A stretch of DNA of 64,000 nt from Streptomyces mangrovi (GTDB lineage Bacteria; Actinomycetota; Actinomycetes; Streptomycetales; Streptomycetaceae), in NCBI RefSeq assembly GCF_900114215.1, contig NZ_FOSG01000005.1, positions 332,222-396,221 of the forward strand, read 5' to 3'. The translations under genes were made by a program, and so were the position numbers. Positions 43,163 through 50,900 of this stretch are shown piece after piece; positions within the stretch are counted from its first letter, which is position 1; every line of letters begins with the position of its first letter. The notes below the pieces were generated by a model. It ran no database searches, had not been told where the DNA came from, and saw only the letters and a list, made by a program, of their open reading frames with translations.

Positions 43163-43214
43163 GGCGGGGCAGGACCTCCCTCGCCCCGCGGGGCGAGGGA
43201 GGTCCTGCCCCGCC
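43163..43214. terminator. Perfect 26-bp inverted repeat without loop
   Basis: Arms 43163-43188 and 43189-43214 are exact reverse complements. The element follows the SPFH operon stop by 34 nt and is the likely terminator for it. Confidence 0.75.
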
Positions 43215-43225
43215 ACCCCGCGCCA

Positions 43226-43272
43226 CAACAAAGTAAGACCGGATCTAACTAAGATCCGGTCTTACTTTGTTG
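43226..43272. terminator. Second perfect inverted repeat, 21-bp arms with 5-nt loop
   Basis: Arms 43226-43246 and 43252-43272 are exact reverse complements around AACTA. It is far richer in A/T than its neighbours and lies 16 nt from the stop of the leftward diiron gene, for which it could be the terminator. The absence of a terminal T-run leaves other roles open. Confidence 0.65.
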
Positions 43273-43287
43273 AGCCGACTTTCCCGG

Positions 43288-44547
43288 TCACATGAAGTTG
43301 CGGGTGTGGAGCGCGGAGAGTTCGGCCGCCTCGTCGGCGGGGAAGCCGAGGTGGACCAGGCGGCGCTGCCTGCCCTCGTCCATCTCGGCCTGGAGGGCCA
43401 GGACCGCGTCGTGGCCCCGGCCGATCGCCTCGGGGGTCCACTCGCCCGCGGCGAGCACCACCAGGGAGTCGAAGACGTCCGCGTTGAGGCCCGTGGTGTC
43501 GGTGAGGGCGTCGTGGCGGCGCTCCACGGCCGCGCGGAGCCTGCCGCGCAGGGCGGGGTCGACGGTGCCGCGGTGGTGGAGGTGGGCGACGCCGAAGGCG
43601 ACGTGCCGGGCCTCGTCGCGGCGGGCCAGGGCCGTGACGCGGCGGGTGACCGGGTCGGGGGCATGGCGCTCCAGGAAGGCCAGCAGGCTCAGGAAGCTGC
43701 CCTCGCCCAGCACGGAGAGCAGGAAGGAGGCCAGGGAGAAGTCCGGTTCGGTCAGCAGGGTGTCGAGCGACTCCCGCCCGCCGGCCGAGGACGTGCCCAT
43801 CTCCCCGCCCCGCAGCAGGGCACGGCGGGTGAAGACCTCCATGTGGCGGGCCTCGTCGGCCGCCTGCACGGCCAGCAGCTGGACGACCTCGCGGAAGTGC
43901 GGGTGGATGCGCGCCAGCAGCCGGGCCGGGACGACGAGGGCGGCCTGCTCGTTCTCCACCAGATAGGTCATCACCTGGACGACGGCGCGCTCGATCTCGT
44001 CGGGGAGCGCGAAGGGCGCCTCCCAGTCGACGGCCCGGCCGGGGTCCCACTGCTCGGCCGCCGCGCGGGCGTAGAGGTGGGGGGCGACGTCGGCCCAGAC
44101 GTGGTCGCGGTCCACCAGGTCGAAGGGGCCGACCGGGCCGCCGCGCTCGACCAGCGCGCCGCGCGCCGCCAGGCCCCAGGTGGGCGAGGGGCGGGCGGCG
44201 AGGCCGTCGGGGCCGGGGCCGCCGGCCCGCTCGGCGCCCGCCCAGCGGTCGAGGTCCGCCCGGCCGCGGACGATGCGGGCGTGGACGCCGCCGGGCCCCT
44301 GCCCGCCCGGGGCCCCGCCCGGATCCGGTGCGCGCAGCCCGTGGCCGTGTGCGCGGCACCAGGCGCGCAGGTGGACCAGGAGCGCGGGATCGCCCCCGGT
44401 CACCGCCAGTTCCTGGCCCGGGTGCAGGCCGAGCAGCGCGCGCCGCACCAGCAGATGCGCGCCCCGCTCGAATCCCAGCGCCCCGAGGCGGAGCGTCCGC
44501 GGACCGGGCCCGGGATCAAAACCGGAGCCGTGTCCGGCCGTTGTCAC
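43288..44547 (-). CDS. TusA-like / ferritin-like diiron fusion protein
   Basis: This 419-aa protein has an N-terminal TusA/SirA-like fold (LRLGALGFERGAHLLVRRAL, LHPGQELAVTGGDPALLVHL) and a C-terminal four-helix diiron domain. Likely iron ligands are the Glu in YLVENEQAAL, the ExxH of AADEARHMEVF, the Glu in VLGEGSFLSLL and the ExxH of RRDEARHVAFG. The TusA part lacks the usual CPxP sulfur-carrying motif, so it may bind a substrate or partner instead. Two ExxH motifs suggest an oxygenase or oxidase. GTG 44547 overlaps the upstream stop (GTGA), so the protein is made with the PhnD-like one. Substrate unknown. Confidence 0.75.
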   Translation of the reverse strand: MTTAGHGSGFDPGPGPRTLRLGALGFERGAHLLVRRALLGLHPGQELAVTGGDPALLVHLRAWCRAHGHGLRAPDPGGAPGGQGPGGVHARIVRGRADLDRWAGAERAGGPGPDGLAARPSPTWGLAARGALVERGGPVGPFDLVDRDHVWADVAPHLYARAAAEQWDPGRAVDWEAPFALPDEIERAVVQVMTYLVENEQAALVVPARLLARIHPHFREVVQLLAVQAADEARHMEVFTRRALLRGGEMGTSSAGGRESLDTLLTEPDFSLASFLLSVLGEGSFLSLLAFLERHAPDPVTRRVTALARRDEARHVAFGVAHLHHRGTVDPALRGRLRAAVERRHDALTDTTGLNADVFDSLVVLAAGEWTPEAIGRGHDAVLALQAEMDEGRQRRLVHLGFPADEAAELSALHTRNFM

Positions 44548-45395
44548 GGGGCGTACTCCGCCGCGGTGACCCGTCCGGACGGGTCGTAGAAGCCCGCCTC
44601 GTCCACCGCGGCCTCCAGCAGCGCGTAGCCGGTGGTGCGGCCGGGGTGCCAGGCGGTGAGCCCTTCCAGCTCCAGCAGGGGGCGTGCCTCGGGGTCGGCG
44701 AACGACATGGACAGCAGCAGCTCGCCGAACCGCCCGGTCAGTTCGCCGGGGGCGTCGTCCGCGACCGTCATGTTGCAGTGGTCGTACGGCTCCGTCTGGG
44801 CCAGCACCCGTGTGCTCCCCGGCGGCAGCGTCCCCTCCCGCCCGAACAGCAGGTGGTTGGCGTCCAGGAGGCAGGCGGCGTCCGCCTCGCCCGCCAGCAG
44901 GGCGCGCGCCGCCTCCCGCTCGCCGCCGACGTGGTCGCCGTGGAGACCGGTGCCGACGTCGAAGCGGCGGACGCCGAAGTCCCCGCCCGGGCGCAGCCCC
45001 GCCCGGCGCAGCGCCTCCAGTGGCAGCAGGGTCGCCTGGGGCGAGTCGACCGCCCCGACGGCCACCGTGCGTCCCTTGAGGTCGGCGAGGGTGGCGACGG
45101 GCGAGTCGTGGCGGGTGACGACCACGGAGGTGAGGTCCTGGTCGGTGTCGCGCATCACCAGTGCGCGCACCTCCCGGCCCGCCGCCCGCGCCGTGCGGTC
45201 GGCGCGCACCCAGGCCAGCGGCGAGTTCCAGGCGGCGTGCAGTCTTCCGGCGAGCAGGTCCTCGACCTGGCGCTCGTAGTGCGAGTAGAGGAGGAAGTCG
45301 AAGGGCAGGTCCCGGGCGCGCAGCCACGCGCGGAAGCCGGTCCAGATGGTGACGGTCTTCGGGTCGTAGGCCACGGCGCCCATCAGCAGCGTCAA
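44544..45395 (-). CDS. PhnD-like substrate-binding fold protein without signal peptide
   Basis: This 283-aa protein has the type II periplasmic-binding fold of the phosphonate-binding PhnD family: FLLYSHYERQVEDLLAGRLH, AWNSPLAWVRA, LADLKGRTVAVGAVDSPQAT and GEADAACLLDANHLL. The N-terminus MTLLMGAVAYDPKTVTIW has no signal peptide or lipobox, so it should stay in the cytosol, unlike a transporter component. No permease or ATPase gene is near. With the downstream diiron gene it may form a cytosolic enzyme pair, as with other PBP-fold enzymes. Assignment to the fold is good; function is open. Confidence 0.78.
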   Translation of the reverse strand: MTLLMGAVAYDPKTVTIWTGFRAWLRARDLPFDFLLYSHYERQVEDLLAGRLHAAWNSPLAWVRADRTARAAGREVRALVMRDTDQDLTSVVVTRHDSPVATLADLKGRTVAVGAVDSPQATLLPLEALRRAGLRPGGDFGVRRFDVGTGLHGDHVGGEREAARALLAGEADAACLLDANHLLFGREGTLPPGSTRVLAQTEPYDHCNMTVADDAPGELTGRFGELLLSMSFADPEARPLLELEGLTAWHPGRTTGYALLEAAVDEAGFYDPSGRVTAAEYAP

Positions 45396-45516
45396 GGGTC
45401 GCTCTCCTCACATGGCGGCGATCTCCGCGAAGCCTAGGAGTGCGGGACGATCCGGACAACCACGCCCCTCACGCGTACGTGTGAGGATCCGTCGGGTGCG
45501 GGAGCGTCGGGCGCGG

Positions 45517-46005
45517 TCAGGGCCGTGCGGTGCGGTCCTCCGGGTCCGGCGCGCCGGCGGACGGGCGCTCCTCCTGCCGGGTACGGGCGCCGGGCTCGCT
45601 CTCCAGGACGTGCTCGACGATCCTCGTCACGGCGGCGAGCCCCTCGGGGGACAGCTCCAGGGCGCGCAGGGCGAGCTTTCTGACGCCCATGTTGTGGGCC
45701 ACCTTGGCGAGCTCGATCTCCGCGTCGGTGCGGGCCGCGGCGCGCTCGTCCAGGAAGTAGGAGGCGGGAACGCCGAAGAATCGGGCCAGGGCCGCCAGGA
45801 GTTCGGTGGAGGGGTTCTTCTTGGTGCCCTTGCGCAGTGCCGACAGATAGGCGCCGCCCACCCGGACACCGGGCTCCGCGCGCTTGACGGCGGTGGCGAC
45901 CTCCTCGTTGGTGTACCGGCGGCCCTTGGGGCCCTCCGGGCGGACGGTGTCGAAGAGCCGGTCGAGTCTCTCCGACAGCGTCCGATCCCCGCGGGTGTCG
46001 GACAC
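45517..46005 (-). CDS. XRE-family transcriptional regulator
   Basis: This 162-aa protein has an HTH (residues about 20-75; YTNEEVATAVKRAEPGVRVG, YLSALRKGTKKNPSTELLAA) and a helical C-terminal region. The pattern resembles Streptomyces NsdA/EspR-like short regulators. GTG 46005 is chosen because GGAGG lies 8 nt before it; GTG 46020 would add five residues. It is 121 nt upstream of the PhnD-like gene, same strand, so it may control that pair. Confidence 0.8.
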   Translation of the reverse strand: MSDTRGDRTLSERLDRLFDTVRPEGPKGRRYTNEEVATAVKRAEPGVRVGGAYLSALRKGTKKNPSTELLAALARFFGVPASYFLDERAAARTDAEIELAKVAHNMGVRKLALRALELSPEGLAAVTRIVEHVLESEPGARTRQEERPSAGAPDPEDRTARP

Positions 46006-46219
46006 CGCATCCACCTCCACCGCACCGGAACCGACCAGGAGTCGTCACCGCATCATAACTCCTGCCGACCGGACGGGAGTTGACAGCCCGGTCATTCGGA
46101 AGCCTAAACTCACTCATCGCATTCGCTCAACTACCAGTTGAGTTGAAAACCAAACGGTTCAACCGCAGGTTCACCACTGCCCATGCGCCGGACCGCACGA
46201 CCGGGGGAGAAGGGGATCG

Positions 46220-47386
46220 ATGAGTACTGCGCCGAGGACGACCGAGGAGCACGCGCCGTCCCCCTCGTGCTGTCCGGGAGGCGGCCATCGCCCCCTGACC
46301 GATGACCTCACCGGGTTGCTGGTGAGGAGGGCCTGGGAGATCAGGGCCTCCCAGGCCCTCGCCTCCGCCCGCAGGCAGCACAGGCCGCTGGCGCTGCTGC
46401 TGGGCGACCTCGACCGCTTCAAGGCCGTCAACGACACCTACGGCCACCTCGCGGGGGACGCCGTGCTGCGCGCCGCGGCGGACGTGCTGCGCCGCGTCGG
46501 GAGCGCTGTTCAGAGCTCGGCCGGGGAGGCGGTCTGCGGGCGCTACGGGGGCCACGCGGGCGACGAGTTCCTGGCCCTGCTGCCCGGCGCCGGCGCCGAG
46601 GAGGCGATGGCCGCGGCCCGACTCGTCCAGCAGGGCGTGCGGGAGATGTCGGTACCGGCCCCGGTCAGCCGCGGCACCACCGTGACCATCACCGGGCAGA
46701 CCGTCTCGCTCGGCGTCGCCGTCTGGGATCCGGCCGACCCCGCCCCGGGCGGGCTGTCGGACCTGCTGCTGGACTCCGACGTGGCGCTGCGGGAGGTCAA
46801 GCGCACGGGAGGCGGCCGCATCCGGCTGGCCGGCGCGCCCGGCGCGCCCGATCCGCGCTCGGCGCCCCTCCTGCCCGGCCCCTTCCAGGCGATACCGCCC
46901 GCCGCCCGGCCGAGCTGGCTGCCGTACGGCGGGACGCACCGCGCCGTACCCGCCGGCACCTGGTGGGACGCGGTGCGGATGCCGGGGCGGACGGGTCTGC
47001 TGGTGCTCGACGCGCTGCTGCGCCACGGCGACCGGCCGCCCGGCCCGGTCATCGCCGACCTGCCCGGGGAGACCGGACCGGGCGGAGCGGCGGAAGGGGG
47101 CCGGGAGCGGTCGCGGATGTACTTCCTCATCCCGCCCAGGGTCGCCGAGCGCTGGGAGCTGCCCGGTACCCGTGTGCTGGGCCGCGGCTCCTACGTCGTC
47201 GTGCCCGACGCCGCCAGCGTCCGCCCGCCGGGCCTGCACTGGATCGTGCCTCCGGCCGCCGACCGCCGGCTGACCAGCATCCGTGCGCTGCGCGCTGCGC
47301 TGGAGACGGCGAAGGCGGTCGAGGCGGCCGAGGTGGCGGAGGCGGCCGAAGCGACCGGGGGCACCGCGCCGGCCTCCTGCGCGTAG
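46220..47386 (+). CDS. GGDEF-domain protein with variant active-site loop
   Basis: This 388-aa protein has a diguanylate cyclase-type domain at residues 27-190: DDLTGLLVRRAWE, LLLGDLDRFKAVNDTYGHLA, RYGGHAGDEFLALLPG and GVAVWDPAD. The signature has three extra residues before an AGDEF core (G110-G-H-A-G-D-E-F117). AGDEF can be active in other cyclases, but the insertion makes catalysis uncertain. The C-terminal 190 residues are unidentified and include RMYFLIPPRVAERWELPGTR. No membrane segment or sensory domain is seen. AGGGGATCG precedes ATG 46220. Confidence 0.8.
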   Translation: MSTAPRTTEEHAPSPSCCPGGGHRPLTDDLTGLLVRRAWEIRASQALASARRQHRPLALLLGDLDRFKAVNDTYGHLAGDAVLRAAADVLRRVGSAVQSSAGEAVCGRYGGHAGDEFLALLPGAGAEEAMAAARLVQQGVREMSVPAPVSRGTTVTITGQTVSLGVAVWDPADPAPGGLSDLLLDSDVALREVKRTGGGRIRLAGAPGAPDPRSAPLLPGPFQAIPPAARPSWLPYGGTHRAVPAGTWWDAVRMPGRTGLLVLDALLRHGDRPPGPVIADLPGETGPGGAAEGGRERSRMYFLIPPRVAERWELPGTRVLGRGSYVVVPDAASVRPPGLHWIVPPAADRRLTSIRALRAALETAKAVEAAEVAEAAEATGGTAPASCA

Positions 47387-47515
47387 GGCCGGAGCCCCCG
47401 GGGGGAGCGGACCGTGCGAGCCGCACGGGAGGTGCGCGGCGTACGGGGCCCGTTGCCCCCGCTCCCGGACGGGCGTGGCCTTCGGCGCCTCCCGGCTGTC
47501 GGTCATACCGGCACT

Positions 47516-47938
47516 CTAGAAGCGTCCGCCCGCGCCTGTCCCGGCCTTCGCACCACTCTCCGCGATCGTCATATGCCGCTGCGTGCCGGACCCCGCGGCG
47601 GGCGGCTCGAACACCAGACGCGGCTCGCCGGCGTCGAAGGTGAGCGCGAAGGAGGCGTCCAGGGCTCTCGCCGGCCGGGTGAGCACCGCCAGGGTCGGCA
47701 TGCCCGCGCCCAGTTCCAGCCTGGAGACCCGCGGCCGACTCATGCCCGCCCGGCCGGCCAGTTCCGACTGGGAGATGCCCAGCGCCCTGCGGCGTCCGTA
47801 CACGGCCCGGCCCAGGCCTTCGGAGACCCTCGCCCTCTCCCGGGCCCGGTCCGCCTCGCCGTGGACGTACTCCGCGCCGGGCCACCGGTCGCGGGCGGCC
47901 CCGCGCCGGAGCCGGCCCCCGGCCGCGCCGCGCCTCAC
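47516..47938 (-). CDS. Small HTH (XRE) protein at end of flotillin operon
   Basis: This 140-aa protein has an HTH in residues 48-100 (LGRAVYGRRRALGISQSELA, GMSRPRVSRLELGAGMPTLA) and a short C-terminal segment (ALTFDAGEPRLVFEP). GTG 47938 overlaps the stop of the giant ATPase (GTGA) and has GGGAGG upstream. It is probably a regulator of its own operon. Confidence 0.8.
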   Translation of the reverse strand: MRRGAAGGRLRRGAARDRWPGAEYVHGEADRARERARVSEGLGRAVYGRRRALGISQSELAGRAGMSRPRVSRLELGAGMPTLAVLTRPARALDASFALTFDAGEPRLVFEPPAAGSGTQRHMTIAESGAKAGTGAGGRF

Positions 47939-50900
47939 CGCCCCGCACCTCCCGCCGTCTCCGGCGCCCCCGCCGTCTCCGGCGCGGGGGCACCGGCGGC
48001 ACCCGCGGCATTGCGGGCCCGGAACGCCTCCTTGACCTGGTGCCACCGCCGCTCCTGCTCCCGCGTCATACGGCCGCGCAGTTCGGCGAGTCTGAGCAGG
48101 TTCGCCTCCGCGTCCGCCGACAGCGTGCGGGCCTCGGCCGTGTAGTGGTCGTCGATCAGCGCCTCGACCTCCTCGTCCGTCATCACCGGCGCCAGGCGCC
48201 CGGCCAGCTTCCCCGTGTCGCGGTAGGAGCCCTGGAGGCGGAACGGTGGTTCGGTGCGGGCCGCCTCGTCGCCGGAGGCGGAGGCGATGTAGGCGGCGTT
48301 GACCGCCAGCACCGTGCGCCGCACCCGCAGCAGCCCGCGCAGCACGCCCAGCACCTGCTCCAGCTCGGCGGGCGAGTACGGGTGGGACAGGCGGTCGGGG
48401 CGCGCCGAGGGGTCGCCGGCGGCCAGCCGCACCAGCAGCTCGGTGTCGGCGCGCTCGCGCGAGGCCAGCGGCGCCAGCACCGGGTTGGCGGTGAGGGAGT
48501 TCTCGATGTGGCTGAACGCGAACAGCTCCTCCCGGCCGGACAGGACGTCGCCCAGGTTCCACACGTCCGCGCGGTTGGCGAGCATGTCCGGGACGCGGAA
48601 GCGGGCGCCGGACTCGGTGAAGGGGTTGCCCGTCATGCACACCGCGAACCGCTTGCCGCGCAGGTCGTACGTGGCCGGCCGGCCGTCGGAGAACCGCACT
48701 CCGTCCAGGCGGCGCTGGGCGTCGCACAGCGGGATGAAGCGCTGGAGCAGCTCCGGCGAGGTGTGCTGGACGTCGTCGAGGTGGAGCAGGATGTCGCTGC
48801 CCGTCTCCAGGGCGAAGTTGATCTTCTCGACCTCGCGCCGCGCGGTGGCGTCCGGTGCGGCGGCCGGGTCCAGGGAGGTGGTGCGGTGGCCCAGCGCCGG
48901 GCCGTCGACGCGGACGAAGGCCAGGCCCAGGCGGGCGGCGACGTACTCCATCAGCGTCGTCTTGCCGTAGCCGGGCGGGGAGAGCAGCAGGAGCAGGCCC
49001 TGGCTGTCGGTGCGGCGGTCCTCCCCCGCCGTGCCGAGCTGTTTGGCGAGGTTGTCGCCGATCAGCGGCAGGTAGACCTCGTCGATGAGGCGGTTGCGGA
49101 CGAACGCGGGCAGTACGCGCGGCACGTACGCGTCCAGCCGCAGCCGCTCGCGCTCGGCGTCCAGCAGTTCGGCGCGGCGGCGGGTGTAGGCGCGGTGGGC
49201 CGGGACGCGGACGGTGCGGAACTCCTCGGTGCGGTCGAGGAACTCGTCCAGGCGCAGCGGCAGGGCGCCGCCGGTGATCCGCGGGTGGGTGCCCAGCAGC
49301 CCGGTGACGACGGCCGTCAGCGGCGCGTCCACGTCCCGGTGCTCCAGCGCCTCGCCGCACAGGGCGACGGCGACGGCCTCGGGCAGGTCGGGGGACGGCG
49401 CGGCGTCACCCCCGGCGGCCGGTCCGGCGGCCGGTCCGGCGTCCCGCCCGTCCTCGCGCCCTTCCCGGGCCACGGACTCGGCGTACGCGCCCAGCCAGGC
49501 CGCCGCGAGCTGGTGGCGGGCCGCCGGCCGCTCCGGGTCCTCCGGCGACGATCCGCCGAGCGCCCGCAGATCCTCGGCGAACTCCTCGGCCGGGGCCGAC
49601 CGGGCGCCGCCCAGCGAGGCGTAGAAGCCCTCCAGCAGGGCGCGGGCGGCGGGACCGACGGCGAACCGGCCGCCGCTGAAGGCCAGTTCCTCGGCCAGAT
49701 ACGTTCCCACCGCGGCCGGGCGCGGCGGTACCGGCAGCCCGGCGCTCTCCAGGAACTCCTGTGCCGCGCCGCCCAGTTCGGCGGCGAGCGGCTCCAGCGC
49801 GCCGCGCGCGCCGAAGGCGGCGCGGGCCCGGGCCAGTGACTGGGCACGCACCGTCCAGGCGGCGCGCGCCGCGCCGTTCGCGCCGTAAGCCCAGAACAGC
49901 TGCGCCGCGGCCCGTACTCCAGGGGTGAAGCGCAGCAGCCCGGCCCCGGCCCGCAGCCGCAGCGCCGCGGCGAGGATCGCGGCGGCGTCGTGGTCGTGGA
50001 CGCCCCGGTCGTACCCCTCGTCGTAGGCGGTCTCGGCCGCCCGGCGCACCAGCGGCAGCAGGCTCCCGGCGTCGGCTTCCCCCTCGCCCTCACCCACGCC
50101 CGCCCCGGCCGCGTCGTGCGGCAGGTCCGCCAGCACGCCGGCCGCCAGGTGCTCGGCGCGGTAGACCCGCGGCGACTCCGAGACCAGCGGCTGGTCCCAG
50201 AACTCGCGGGTGGCCGCGAAGTCCGGGTCGCGTACGGCGGCGCGGTATCCGGTGCCGGAGACCGCGAAGGCCAGCCCGTCGCCGTGCGGGACCAGCGTCA
50301 CCTCCAGCGGCCTGGTGCTCACCGCGAAGCGGTGGCGGCCCAGCCGCACGGTGCCGGCTCCCCCGCCGGCTCCCCCGCCGGTGTCGGCGCCCAGCTCGAC
50401 GCGGTCGCGCAGGGCGCGGTCCGCCTCCTGCCGGGCCGCCGTCAGGGAGGCGGTCAGCTCCTCGGCGCGCGCGGTGTCGCCCAGGGAGCGCAGCTCCTCG
50501 ACGGCGGCGCGGATCCGGGCGACCAGCGGATCGGCGGCGAAGTGGGCGGCCACCTCCTCGGCGGAGGCGAGGGAGGCGCAGCGGCGCGCGACGGTCTCCA
50601 GCACGCGCGCGGCGGACACCGCCAAGCGCTCCGCGCGCCGGGCGCGCTCGTCCAACTGGGCCTGGCGGCGGGCGGCGAAGGCCTCGCGGATCTCCTCGCG
50701 CCGCTCGGCCAGGCGGGCGAGGAAGTCCTCGTGGGCGCCGAAGCGCGCCTGGAGGTCCTCCAGGCGCACCAGCAGCCGTCCGAGCTGCTCGTCGCACTCG
50801 TCGGGGGTGGTGGCGGCGGCCAGCGCGCCGGTGACCGCCTGGCCCAGCAGGGCCGTCTCGGCGGCGAACTCCGCGCGCCCCTCGGCCTCCAGCAGCTCCC

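Noticed and set aside
44544..45395. Phosphonate or phosphate ABC transporter operon
   Set aside because: No permease or ATPase gene is adjacent and the binding-fold protein has no export signal.
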